24,759 nt of DNA from Paramacrobiotus richtersi (GCA_034698045.1 JAQGAU010000704.1:1-24759), one strand, 5' to 3'; shown: positions 1 through 10,852, counted from the first letter of the stretch. The notes: a model not told the origin generated them from the sequence alone. A program made the numbers and translations.

Positions 1-23
1 TACGCTAGTCCTATGCCGACAAA

Positions 24-67
24 GGCCGGATGATTTTGTTGACTGTGTATCGATTAATCATCCGGCC
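24..67. repeat. Perfect 12-bp inverted repeat (hairpin)
   Basis: GGCCGGATGATT at 24-35 is exactly mirrored by AATCATCCGGCC at 56-67, with a 20-nt loop. It lies inside the presumed intron. No transposon ends or target duplication could be defined around it. Confidence 0.7.
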
Positions 68-479
68 GTATCGATTCCGTCTTACGGTTTTACATATTTT
101 TTCATCGTTTGTATGTGTTTTGTTTACTTTTTGAGCGTTTTTTCTGATATGTTTTGATTTCTTACATTCGTAATTTTTGTCGATACTGCATTACGTGGTT
201 TGGTTATTGCTGGTTGAAAACAATATTTTACGTGAAATACTATAATTATATTACCGATATACAGTACATACTAAATCAAAAATACCAAGTACTTGTATTT
301 ATATTATTGATATTCACCACGAGGCCGCAGTACAGCATATTAACAATGAGCGATAAATCGCCGATTTAATGATTACCCCGGGTGATCAAACAGAACAACA
401 AAAAAGCAGAAAGACCGATAATAAAAGTAAATTAAGCATTAACTACGATTGTTAGTACACAGTCGAATATTCAAAATCA

Positions 480-570
480 ATATATATTAAATCAATAAAT
501 AAACCAATAAATTAAAAAAAATAATTAATCAAAAAATTAATTAAAAAATTAATTAAAGGAAATTAATATA
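480..570. repeat. Low-complexity A/T tract
   Basis: Runs of AATTAA, TTAATTAA and poly-A alternate with almost no G or C. The tract lies just upstream of the splice acceptor at 615-616. It probably reflects replication slippage and has no recognisable element structure. Confidence 0.7.
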
Positions 571-616
571 AAGTATATCAATATATTGATCTGACAAAAA
601 CTTTTTTTCTCCACAG

Positions 617-936
617 CATCCAGCAACCACCATCCGGCGGAACGTGACGGTCTCTACCAGATCTACACTCCCCTGCCGCCCCCGGCCGCCGTGCCCCCGC
701 ACGCCGCCCTCCCACCCACACCGGCCGAAAAAGAGAAACCGCGTCTGACCAGCTTATTACGCCGTCGTAATTCCAGCATGTCACGCGCCCACACCCCACA
801 GCTGACTGGCCAACCGTTCCAGCGGACCTACTCGATGAATCTCAAGTCCGCCCTCAAGAAACGCTCCAGCTCCCAGAGCTACTTTGAGCCCAAAAAGAGC
901 GTCACCTTTGCCGATTATACCACCGTGTACAGCTAA
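617..936 (+). CDS. C-terminal exon of an unidentified protein with a PP1-docking-like motif (5' part outside window)
   Basis: A TTTTTTTCTCCACAG acceptor precedes an open frame of 106 codons ending at TAA 934-936. The frame enters with two bases (CA) completing a codon from an upstream exon outside the window. The product is GC-rich in codon use. It starts Ser/His-rich, passes through a Pro/Ala-rich linker (LPPPAAVPP), then a basic and Ser-rich tail (LLRRRNSSMSR, LKSALKKRSSSQS) and ends FADYTTVYS. The KKSVTFAD segment fits the RVxF consensus by which regulatory subunits dock on protein phosphatase 1. The basic-Ser stretches look like kinase sites. No globular domain or membrane segment is visible, so this is probably a cytoplasmic regulatory tail. 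The family is not recognised. Confidence 0.65.
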
Positions 937-1774
937 TTTGGCCATCAGGAAAAACAGCTCCGATTTTTATACATTTTTGTACATATATTTACAACGCGTC
1001 GATGGAATTTGCCGAAAGATGACTCAAATTAACCGGAATCTCATTACGGATTCATCACAAAACAACACACGATGTAGTGTACGCGGCGTCGTACACACTA
1101 TTTGGCAGGACACAGAGAGTCATATATTTAATCTCGGCTTTTGTAATGGAAGGAGGCCCCGCGGGCAAAACTGTTTGTTCCTCTACCGGCGCGAGAAGGC
1201 ATTGATATTCTTTTTAAAAAAGCCACCTCATTCACCTCACACAACTCTCTCTTTCCGACAACGACTACGAACTGCTGTGTTTTCTACCGTGTTTGTTGTT
1301 GGAAAAGTAAAACGAACCTACCCTACTTGTTTGTTGCGCAATGCACTCTCCTCGGCCGCGCATATTAATGAGGCGGTAGCCGCGCGAAAATGTGAATTTC
1401 CTACCGTTTCTCACATGATTTTGTTTTGTTGTGTATACCCCGGTGTTTTGAGAGATGATAAGAAATTATGGAAGTTACCCTTTCTGTCGGATGATCTTCC
1501 GGCAGTTTTTGGCTGTTAAGCGGCTTGTGATGTACATGGTTAAGGACATGTTAATAATGCTTGTCACGTTGAGAAATGAATTAAATATATTACACATACT
1601 ACTTCAGAAACTGGTCGTGTTATAATTAACAGAAAAGGCGTTGATCAGAGATTATTGGGAAGCGATTCGAAAACTGTTGATAACTTGAGCGCATTTTATG
1701 CATTTACATGCGCACAACGGAAGTTTTGCCGCTGGAATTTTTTTCGTTAGTTAAATTTCAGGCCGTAGTAGCAG

Positions 1775-1800
1775 GGGCGGAGCATCCTTGGGCTCCGCCC
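1775..1800. repeat. GC-rich 9-bp hairpin
   Basis: GGGCGGAGC (1775-1783) and GCTCCGCCC (1792-1800) are perfect reverse complements with an 8-nt loop in otherwise AT-rich DNA. It could be a structured RNA element or the remnant of a small palindromic transposon. No flanking duplication is evident. Confidence 0.55.
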
Positions 1801-2110
1801 AACCTAAGAGCAGTTGTGCTCGGCTGCCGGCGGATAGGAATTATTTGGAAAATGTTCCAACAAATTGCAGTATCTAACTCACTATCTAAGTTGTTGTTCA
1901 CCAGAAAACGTTGCCGACGCACAAAAAATACTTTACTCCTCTGACAATATCAAGGAAACAAATTCAAATAGCATCAAAAACTTTTCCCCAAGTTAACGTG
2001 CGCAAGCCCTACATCAAGACATAGGAGGTTGTAATATCCCGGCAACCGTATAAACAGGGTCGTCGCGTGAAAATTTAGTTTGCTTTTCATCCTCCGAATA
2101 AAAAAACATC

Positions 2111-2142
2111 TATAAAAGATGCAGGTGCCTGCAGAAAACTCA
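2111..2142 (+). promoter_or_regulatory. TATA-box core promoter candidate
   Basis: TATAAAAG at 2111-2118 lies about 31 bp before TCATTG (A at 2142), which is close to the invertebrate initiator consensus. Spacing and strength fit a focused RNA polymerase II promoter on the plus strand. No long reading frame follows, so its product, if any, may be non-coding or spliced. A chance match cannot be excluded. Confidence 0.35.
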
Positions 2143-2759
2143 TTGGGGGTCATTTCTTTTTAATAACTGAAAACTATAGTGCAGACAATTTAAAAAAGGG
2201 GAATCGAAGGTCATGACAAATAAGCGCGGGTTTAAACATGTGTTTATACTTATTCCAATTACAATTTCTTAGAGAAATCTTTGAAAACCAGCCTTTGAAT
2301 GGACAACGTCCCAGTCTTGTCAAACACAGCTACAGCTGTAAAAAATACTGAGATTTACGTTACCAGATTGGTCTATAAACAAAGATTTTATCTGCGCGTT
2401 ATTGTTGCCTTATGACTTTGTTCAAGGCAAAAATATAGATACGTGGCAAGTAGTCCCGTATCTAAAAGGTACTTTCCGCATTACAGAAAATAAATCATTG
2501 ACAGATTCAAAGTGCTGGTTAGCATCAACAATCCCGAAGCGATTAATTTCTCATATGTTGATACAGGCTATATATATTAATGCATCTACTACCGTGCTTT
2601 ACAATCATATTGTTTAACGAAGAGTTACTTAATATTAGACAATACATAATTATAATTCGCTGAATAATATTCAGTGTATTTAAGTGTGTACTGTCTAGTG
2701 TTAGCTGTTTGAGAATGTCGAGCATCATGTCTGTTGTATTACCAAATGTTGGATAATAC

Positions 2760-2918
2760 GCCATTGGCGATCCACTCGGTAGGGGTGCAGCTGGCGATCC
2801 CGCGACGCTGCGACGGCCGTTGCGGCATCGCTGGTCACTGCCGGCCCCACAACTGGCCGCCGGTGGTGGCGCAACGTCGCGACCGGTAGTGGCCACAACC
2901 GGCACAACGCCATCGCCG
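2760..2918 (+). other. Possible exon fragment: GC-rich island with a strong splice donor
   Basis: This stretch is markedly GC-rich against AT-rich neighbours. On the plus strand it runs into CCATCGCCG|GTAAGTAC, a near-consensus 5' splice site. One plus-strand frame is open for about 52 codons up to that donor (Gly/Ala/Pro-rich); the minus strand is also open. No acceptor, start or homology was found, so only the splice-donor-like site and the composition are certain. It lies just outside the left edge of duplicated block A. Confidence 0.2.
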
Positions 2919-5348
2919 GTAAGTACAGAAATATTACTGCACAGCGGTACTGTAAATGCACAGGTACCTTCCACATGGAGCCGGTAGGCGGCCTGTTATG
3001 CGGCCCGCGCAAAATTACGTTAATGCATGCAGGGTGGCTGTCATTTGTTCAGGCAGATGGACAGTCTAAGTACCCAAAAGCTGGATCACTTGACTTTTCT
3101 ATTTCCTATTTCTATTTTCCACCATTCTTTTCTAATCGAGTATCAGCTCACTACGCACAGCCCTCTGATGAGTCTGATCTGTGCTCTAACTACTTTTGTA
3201 GTACAGTGTACTCACTTCTAAAGCGTTGCATGTTTCAGTTTGCTCGCAGTTAGCGGATACTATGATCACCATTTAATCTGACTCATGGCAATCATAGCAC
3301 TTTCAGGCCGTATTCGTTGAACTAAACAATCACAAGTTACCATATGAGAAACACGAAATACTGCGCAGATTAGTTTTACAAGGAGACAGTTTACCAAAAA
3401 AAGAACAGGTAAAGATTCTCGCTATCGGCCGACGGAGCGACACACTCAGGCCACATTCCAAACATCTCGGTGCGACGCGCCAATATGCCAGATAACGTGT
3501 TGTCCCACATATGACGAAAACCGACAACCCTGCAACATCAGAAAACGAGATATTATATGCGTTCCTTGAAAAACGTTTGGAAACACACGATGGTACGCAT
3601 TCAACATTAATATAACAGCAAAGAATAGGCCCGAAAACTGAAGACACGCAGATACAAGCATATGGCGAATCCATCCATTACCTCAATTGGACAAGCAATA
3701 CGGTGGCCCATATCCGTGTCCAGCTCATTAAAATCCTCCTTCACACTTGAATTCTTTGCCCACATCTCCCGATGGCGTTTCGCTTCCGATTCGACGACTG
3801 CTGCCAGCTCGTTTCGCTTCTAAAAACGTTTGACTGAATTAAATTAAAGTGGCGAAGTATTTCCATCAGCTTTTCGAGCCACCCGAAACGAACGCTGTAC
3901 AGGAAACGTGGTACATCATTAAAATCTGCACTTGTGAACATCAAACCTAAATGTTGTTATTCACAAGCTCAAACAGATGCCCGTACATCTGACTGACCGC
4001 TTCCTTACGCTTCCTTACACAACCGGAGACTGATTATTCGGTTTACCCGCAAAGCATTTTCCGAATACTGGTTCGGCATTCCCAGCAGCTCGGCATGGTC
4101 CGCCTGTACGTGCATCAACATCGACCTGTTGTATCCAACGGGAACGGTGACTCGACATCCCTAGGAAAAACGAGTGGCTGGACAGCTGTCAACAGATAAA
4201 GCTGGAAATGTATCGTACCTGCGCCGCTGCAGGACAAGCGTAGTGCAATTCCGTCTGACACGCTCCAATACTGTGTTGCTCTCGCAGGTATCGGAGAATT
4301 CCGCCGTGTGTCGCAAAGACAACATCCCGACAACCTTGGTGACATTCGTACTGCAGCTCGTTATTCTGAAAATCATAACACGTCAAGGAGTGATGCCGGC
4401 TAACGCAACCATCCTTACCTTCATCAGAGTGGGAATAAAATCGATCGCGGGAATGTGCTGACTTGGTAAGTCTCCCTGACGTTCCAGTACCCAGCGAGGC
4501 AGCTTCGTTCCATACAGTCCATTTTTCTGCACAAAAAGATCAAAAAAATAACCTCCAATCACAACAGCGCCAGCCAGTAACGGCTTACCGCGGAAGTATA
4601 GTTAGACGGTTGGCTGGATCCGAAGCACAAAGCCAGGGTTACTTCGTCCGTTTCGTCCGGGTGTGCTTTCCTGATATGACTGATAACAAGCATGTTCTGC
4701 GGATCGTACAAGATCTCCCGGCACTTTGCACCAGCGTTCTCCTCCTCGGAATAAGGGCACACCAGATTGATCTTGACATTGTTAAACTGGTGCTCACTTT
4801 CCAAATGAGCCTTGAGCGTACTACAATGGGGTGCACAGAAATCCTCTGGGCACTGTCCCAAGGAAGCAAATGGGCAGCTTAAAGGGTCAAGGATCACCTG
4901 AACAACATTAGCGCATCACATAGCCTGAAGCGCAGAGCATTTCGAAGTGAATCCTTACCGTAACAGATCCCACTAGTACGACATGGTCGCCATCTTTTGT
5001 GCGTCGAACAAGCATCCTCTCAGCGATGACGCGATCAGCAGGATGTTCTTCGATCTGCATCAACATAGTTTGAGCATATTTCAACAGAGTTTTTGAGCTG
5101 CAACTTTAGGAGGAGACCTTACCCGATGATTTACTCTATGCACATCGTTCACACTATGTCAGACTGGCGCTACCGCTGAACTTATCAGACGTTTGACCAA
5201 GGAGCAGCGAAACAAGGAACAATTCGGTAAATTTTTCTACTACATAGTGTTCCTGTTCCGCTTTCTTCAGGAAAGAGAGAGGACCACTCACCTCGTTCTT
5301 AGGCCAGGTGCATGCGCTTTCCATAGGACTGTTGTGCTCCGTGGCATA

Positions 5349-6892
5349 ATCAGGGACTAAAATAGCGCGAATTCAATGATGGACACTTTCCAAAACGCTA
5401 ATTTATAACTTGATATCGTTATTAAACGAAGCCATGTGACTACCACGAGTGACAATCACAAGTTTTCATCCAACTTTGACGCATTCTTCAATCAACAAAA
5501 CAAATTTCATGGTTTCTTGAAAACGGTATCATAGTTAATCTGGTTTCCGGAAGGAGCTGATTTTCACTGGCGGCGGTATTCTTTTGTGAGCAACGGGATG
5601 ACTGCAGGTGGTATCTCAAATTGTAAACGATCGGCATATTGCAAGAAATGTACGAGTATTTCCGCAGTATTATACGAAGTCACGGTAATTGCAGAAGATT
5701 TTTTACAGTGATACTGCGCCACACTGGGGCAATCTGTTTCCGACATCCCCGAAGGTTTCCAACGAAAGCCAGTAAATATTGTCAGTAAGAACTAAGAAGG
5801 TTATTAATTTTACCGTTTTAAAACCAACTTCGTCCATGACGAATTTCGGTTCAGGGCTTCTTGTACTGCCGTTTATAGTTCAAAACTGACCACTCTCCGC
5901 TGTGATACTGCAGCCATTGACTTCCTGCCTAATTCTATAGCCAAATAGTCTGGTTTAAAGGTTTTTGCCTTAACTGTGCAACTACATTCACGCATAGGGC
6001 TGCTGTCGGACGGTACGTTCCCGGTAGGTTGCAAACAGAACTAATGCAGTAATGCTGCCTCAGCAGTGTATCGATTTTTCGGCAGACTGCAAGTAACGAT
6101 AACGATAACGATAGCAGGCACGATAAACTGGGCCTAAGACTAATTCTGTTTCTGGCTTCAGTATCATATTATTTGACCAAGACATATATTTGTTGAAAAT
6201 AATTCACCACGCGTTCTGTGCAAAAGAGGTTAACCAATGCATACGCTGCTAGGATTGCTATTGCTCCAACTCGCGAATAAGGTAAATAGTACGTCAGTGG
6301 ATAATTCCATGAAAAATTCAACGAAAGCTTGCTTGAGGAAAGCCTACAAGCGAGATTAGAACAGACAAAAAACGCCGGAGCAAAAAATGTGCAATCGACG
6401 ATGTTCTTGACTAATGGTATAATAATGTGCACCAGTTGTAGTGCTGTAGTCGCCAACGCGAACGTGCAATAACGAAAAAAACAATTACAAATTTAATGTA
6501 TAGCGAAACAAGAGCGAGTAATCTAGCATACTTATCGTTCCTGAGTAATGTAAGCTTGAATGTAAGATTGAGAACGTGTCCTCGTACACTCGTGTGCAGT
6601 CAGTCATGTTGCCTTGAGACGCTGAGAGAAAGTATGGAGGGGTTCCAGTATATCTATCTTCAGAGAGAGCGTACGAATGTCTCGCGCTCTCTTTCAGTCT
6701 CTTGCTTATTATAGTATTTCACGGTATCAAGATTCTCTTCTGGCAAGGCCTTCTCGGTGCCCGACAGACCCCTCCAACACTTTCTTATTTTTTTTGAATT
6801 TTACAAAAATGGACACTTTTTCCACCAAAGATGGACACATTTTTTTCAATGATGGACACTTTGTCCATTAATGGACACTATTTTAGCCTCTG
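5349..6892. mobile_element. hAT-like DNA transposon inserted in exon 9 of copy A
   Basis: Copy B has one uninterrupted exon where copy A has about 1.54 kb extra. The insert is bounded by imperfect terminal inverted repeats: CAGGGACTAAAATAGCG from 5351 and, read on the other strand from 6892, CAGAGGCTAAAATAGTG. It is flanked by GTGGCAT(A/T) at 5341-5348 and 6893-6900, an apparent 8-bp target duplication with two extra bases on the left. CAG-initial ends plus 8-bp duplication are typical of the hAT superfamily. ATGGACAC is repeated near the ends (5379, 6809, 6831, 6852, 6871), like subterminal transposase sites. Only broken frames remain inside (minus strand 5564-5746 and 6169-6456). I cannot identify a transposase, so it is probably non-autonomous or decayed. 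Confidence 0.75.
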
Positions 6893-7499
6893 GTGGCATT
6901 AGTTGTTGGGACATCTTTATCGTTATCCACTGACGGCTGCAAGACAGTTAAATCACTGCATTCGTCTGCATAGCTTATTGGGGAAAGTGTTGCAACGAGT
7001 TACGTGTCTATAAATTGCAAAGAAATAAACAAACAATAGTTAATTGTTTACCTCGTTGTTTTTCGACAACTTCTTGTGCAATTGTCTCAACCACTCAACG
7101 CTTCTTTCTGGTCCGGAGATGACTCGCATGCACTTCGCACTGCCAGCTGCAAGGTGGTTGGCCAGATCGGCAATGGTCTGTCGGGGCACTTTATAACCCT
7201 CGGTGGAATACAGCTTGATTATTCCATCTTCATCAGGCGTGCAAACCACCTACGAAGATATAAACACAATGACACAGGATAATAATAAACGTAAACCGTT
7301 CAGCGCACGCTACCACAGACTGTTCGACACGATAAAAGATGTAAGATGTCAGCGTCTAACTGGCGCGGACGATACATACTTCTATCGGATATCAGCAAAA
7401 ATCAAAATGAAAATGTTATCGTCTACGTTTTTTGTGCACTGTGCGGCAGTTGCAGGCAGCTGGTTAACAGAGGACAACACTCGATATACAACTACAAAC

Positions 7500-8396
7500 C
7501 TGAATGTCAGCTTTGTCTTTGTTCGGGCTGCTTTCGCTGCTGGAGATTCCCTGGCTGGAGGATGGGGATTTCTTGCTATCTGTCCCGTAACCCGATTCGT
7601 ATTCCGGCGTCTTTCCACTGCGTTCACTTCCAACCTCATTGAGCGTGCAAACGTCCTACAAAAATGGAAACCGTACACCGCAGTGCGAGCACGTTATCGC
7701 AGTTTTCGGCCGCTTCGGCATCATAACAGATACTCAGCGCCTGGTCCAGCAGGCGCAGTTGACAAATCTCAGCGGCCTTCAGTGAGACACGCTATAATCT
7801 GCATTGTTTTATTGCTTTATACCATACGGGAAGACAGCAGGTTAACACATAACTCTGCAAACGTACAAACAAACCTGAATGTCAACCTTGTCTTTATTCG
7901 GGCTGCTTGAGATTTCCTGGCTGGAGGATGGGGATTTCTTGCTATCTGTACCGTAACCCGATTCGTGTTCCGGCGTCTTTGCACTGCGTTCACTTCCAAC
8001 CTCACTGAGCGTGTAAACATCCTACAAAAAATGGGACTATGGAAACCGTACACAGCAGTGAAAGCATGTTATCGCAGTATTCGGCCGCTTGGGCGTCAGA
8101 ACAGATGTTCAGCGCCTGGTCCAGCAGGCGCGGTTGACAAATCTCAGCGGCCTTCAGTGAGACACACTATAGTCTGCATTTTACTGCTTTAACGCATTAT
8201 ATATGCCATACGAAAGTCAGCGGGTTAACAGACAAACCTGGATGTCAGCTTTGTCTTTGTTCGGGCTGCTCTCGCTGCTGGAGATTTCCTGGCTGGATGA
8301 TGGGGATTTCTTCCCATCCGTACCATAACCCGACTCCGGCGTCTTAGCACGGCGTTCGTATGCAGTAGGAATCCCAGAATCCTGCACAAGGTCCTC
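7500..8396 (-). repeat. Tandem exon array in copy A (three Y exons, two X exons)
   Basis: The array has a period of about 370 bp. Y exons at 8238-8396, 7875-8021 and 7500-7655 each encode a KTPE..SGYGTD..KKSPSSSQ segment followed by a Ser-rich stretch and NKDK. X exons at 8047-8166 and 7672-7791 each encode a 40-residue SLKAAEICQ...CDN unit. All start and end in phase 0, so units can be added or removed without shifting the frame. Copy B has only two Y and one X exon, so the array changed size after or around the gene duplication, presumably by unequal crossing-over. A long plus-strand open frame (7203-7910) is the antisense of these exons. Confidence 0.85.
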
Positions 8397-9332
8397 CTGT
8401 AAAACCAAGCTTTGCAGCAAATAAAATCAGTACGTTTATTAGGCGACCGCCTGCGCTATGTCGCGGATTCTCAGCGAATTCGAACCCCGTAACTTCTTGC
8501 AGATGTTCCAACATGCTTTAGAAAGACGAAATATTTACATATGGCTTTCGCCTCGGAAGTTTTTCGAGGCGTTGCGGGATTAGCGCAAAGTGGCGTCTCC
8601 CGATCCTGCACAGGGTGCGCCAGCTTGTTAAACAAAAATCGGTCGAATGGCCGTTCGTCGCTCAACGCCCGGACGCACACCCGTTCAAAAGATCAAGTAC
8701 CTGGAGCCTGCGCCAATAGCACAGGCTCCGAAATGGATTCTCCTTTTGACTGGCGCTGGGAACATCAAATCTAACTGAGATATGATTTTCAACCGTGCTT
8801 ATTCATTTCCCCCTGAAAGGTTCCGCCATATCTCATTTTATTAAAACAATATATGTTCGATTACCAGTTGAATGTCAACTGGGGCTTTCGGAACGTGTAC
8901 AATGATTCCGGTGGCAAAAAACTTCGAGCCGCAGCAGTCTTGGTAATATAACTTTAACAAGCTGCATGAAAAATCCCAAAGCCGAGTTCGTAGCCATAAC
9001 TCACCATCTCTGAGAATTCAACATGTTTCGCAAATTCACGGCATTCCTTGACGTCAGCCACTTGTTTCTTGCTCCCAATACTATCCATATCATCATCAGG
9101 AGAAATGGTCAGCATAATGTCGGACACTGAAACGAGAAAATTATTAGAATGCAAAATGAATGCAAGGGAAGCAGTCGATAATTAACAACGCCCTGCCGTC
9201 GGTCCGAACTGCTTCGTTCTCGTTCTCCCAGCGCAAGGTAAACTAATCCATCAATGCCAAGAACTTACTATAGTTTAGATTTAGCTAATTCTTGTCAATT
9301 GCATATTATTGTCAAGCCAGAGCCTTATGCAT

Positions 9333-9410
9333 GCAGACTTAGTGGACTATCTGTATGACTGTATCATGATCTATGCACACTCAAAAACTACAAGTCTGCA
9401 ACAGATTCGG
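9333..9410 (+). mobile_element. Reverse-transcriptase-like relic in intron (copy A)
   Basis: Counterpart of 19006-19083 and opposite in strand to the host gene. The translated frame keeps the motif region in degraded form (YLYD in place of YLDD) followed by YAHSKTTSLQQIR. Because it sits at the same intronic position in both blocks, the insertion predates the segmental duplication. Only about 26 codons are recognisable. Confidence 0.4.
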
Positions 9411-10183
9411 ACTTTTTCAAAATTACCTTCGCACTGCTTTCTTTTCCGGGACCTATCGACGCCGCGACGATCGGGAGAAAGATCGGGAGAAATATCGGGA
9501 GAAATATCATCAGCATGGCGAAGAACGGTGTCAGACTGATGTAATATACTAGCGATGGCGTCGAGGTTTTCGCGTGATGAAAGTGCTTCTACAGTCGATG
9601 CAGTATCCTCGTGAACTGGTAGCTGAACACCCGTACGAATCGCCTGAGTAATCACAGATAGACGGGTACAACTGCAGTCCAATTATCTACCGTAATCATC
9701 CAATTGATCAAGGAGCCAAGCAAAGTGTAGCATACCATTTCTGTTCGTGGAGTTTCGGATTCAGGTGGGCTGGTGCCTAAAATACATCTGATTCAAGCAT
9801 CGTTCTCAATCCGTCACCGAGTATTCAACTCGTACTTTGAATGGCATTCAGTTGCTCTTTTCGGAGAGGCAATCCGTTGACGGGATCCGTCCCGTGCTGG
9901 TCGATGTACTCTTCAATCAGGCAGCGCTCAAAAACATTCCCTGGCTGTTGTGGCCTTGTGCCGCTACCTGAACAGGATATGCTTTTGTAATCTTTAAAAA
10001 CAGACTGCGGTCATAGAGAATGTATACAGCAGTTTCGGCCAGAATTCCCCAAATAGGGAATTCGACAGATGGGAGAACCTTTTTTGCTGAGTTCTCAGTT
10101 CTCCTGTTACCCCGTTACCAATGACCGAAGCCACTGCTCCGAACTCTGAAGGACCAGAAGCGTCAGTCTGTACTTTCTCGCAC

Positions 10184-10248
10184 GTCGAAAATGCCGTTGA
10201 TAATGATTTGTGCGAGTCGCACAAATCACTATCAACGGCATTTTCGAC
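10184..10248. repeat. 65-bp quasi-palindrome, 32-bp arms
   Basis: The arms 10184-10215 and 10217-10248 are reverse complements with one mismatch and a single-base centre at 10216. Block B holds only one version of this sequence (around 19882-19910). The second arm in block A is therefore a local inverted duplication that appeared after the blocks separated. It lies about 200 bp upstream of the lost start codon of copy A. Such a centre could form a cruciform and is prone to deletion. Confidence 0.8.
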
Positions 10249-10676
10249 TGCGAAATCGTTACCAGAATTACCAGATCAGTACCACTGCAGCAGGGAAGCA
10301 CTTCAAATATGACCGAGGAAAGACTTTGTGACACGAATACGTCACCGACACCGTTTAAAGTATCGAAACTAATAATCTGATAACAGAGGGCTTTATTCAT
10401 GACTTAACATAATCTAATTATTTTGTATAATTACACAAAGTATAGTCGCAAAAGGGAACGCTCCTGTTTTCGCGGCACTTTTAGTGATGATTAGTAATTA
10501 AGTTTTGCAGCTGATTGCTAACTGTTAGTTACTATGTGGTGGATAGACGTTAGATTTAATGAATAAAATTGTCTGATAATGGATTATTGTTAATAATAAT
10601 GGCAATGGGAAAGTGGTGTTACGAGGTAGCCGCCCTCGGAGAGTATTATCACTTGTCAGCGATCGTCGAGCGGCGG

Positions 10677-10698
10677 TAACGTTAACAACGCTTGCGTG
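10677..10698. promoter_or_regulatory. 22-bp upstream element identical in both blocks (A)
   Basis: TAACGTTAACAACGCTTGCG plus TG is identical at 10677-10698 and 20473-20494. It lies about 0.7-0.8 kb upstream of the two gene starts and is surrounded by sequence that no longer aligns. It may be the edge of the duplicated segment or a conserved promoter element; sequence alone does not decide. Confidence 0.4.
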
Positions 10699-10852
10699 AG
10701 GTCACTGTGTGTTAATAATTACGAAATTCACATTAAACATCAGGATGTTCTTAGCATTTTGCTCTTCGTGAACTTGACTGATCACCAGTTACGAAAACTG
10801 CCGGAAGAAAACTAATTCAAAAACAATTGAACCGGCATGTCATCCAAAGAGA

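Larger units (their letters stand above)
1..616. other. AT-rich intron ending at the acceptor of the 617-936 exon
   Basis: No coding exon is supported here. The stretch ends in a pyrimidine-rich tract and a CACAG acceptor at 612-616, so it is read as the last part of an intron of the plus-strand gene whose terminal exon follows. Bases 480-570 are almost pure A/T with repeated TTAATTAA-like runs. A 71-codon open frame at 154-369 is AT-driven and has no family resemblance. Confidence 0.5.
937..2963. other. 3' flank of the first gene and intergenic region
   Basis: The region starts with the 3' untranslated sequence of the upstream gene. ATTAAA at 1580-1585 is a possible poly(A) signal, though rather distal. 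A 211-codon plus-strand frame at 884-1519 overlaps the terminal exon out of frame and continues through the UTR, so it was not called. The rest holds a GC hairpin (1775-1800), a TATA-type promoter candidate (2111-2142) and a GC-rich island (2760-2918), described separately. No convincing complete gene is seen. Confidence 0.5.
3446..9980 (-). pseudogene. Decayed tandem copy (A) of the U-box/zinc-finger gene
   Basis: Homologue of the 15025-19651 gene, read right to left. Exon equivalents are 9836-9980, 9736-9776, 9427-9643, 9005-9126, 8238-8396, 8047-8166, 7875-8021, 7672-7791, 7500-7655, 7052-7249, exon 9 split as 6893-6936 and 5292-5348, then 5182-5264, 4959-5097, 4589-4897, 4419-4526, 4219-4365, 4019-4160, 3682-3819 and 3446-3529. 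Lesions relative to copy B: the start ATG is ATA (9978-9980) with an in-frame stop shortly upstream; 18 bp are missing from the U-box core, removing six residues around VVSPVSW; one extra base at the end of the 4019-4160 exon shifts the frame before the last finger; a transposon splits exon 9. Other indels (+21, -3, -3, -9) keep frame. An unseen upstream start exon or skipping of exon 9 (31 whole codons) could rescue parts of it. Confidence 0.75.
2964..10698. repeat. Segmental duplication, block A
   Basis: The sequence aligns in the same orientation with 14581-20494, including coding exons, most introns and the 3' flank. The left edge falls near 2964 (paired with 14581), where similarity begins within a GTA(C/A)CTTCCACA segment. 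The right edge is at least as far as a shared 22-bp block at 10677-10698. Block A carries an extra transposon of about 1.5 kb and one extra internal exon pair. The upstream flanks between about 10330-10670 and 20000-20470 do not align, so one or both copies have gained DNA there. Confidence 0.9.

Noticed and set aside
884..1519. 211-codon plus-strand open frame
   Set aside because: It overlaps the terminal exon in another frame and runs on through the 3' flank; composition is not protein-like and there is no family match.
6095..6113. CGATAA triplicate inside the hAT-like element
   Set aside because: Three short units only; a trivial microsatellite.
7203..7910. 235-codon plus-strand open frame
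   Set aside because: It is antisense to the Y and X exons, whose Ser-rich codons leave the opposite strand open. The minus-strand frames have matching splice sites and copies in block B.
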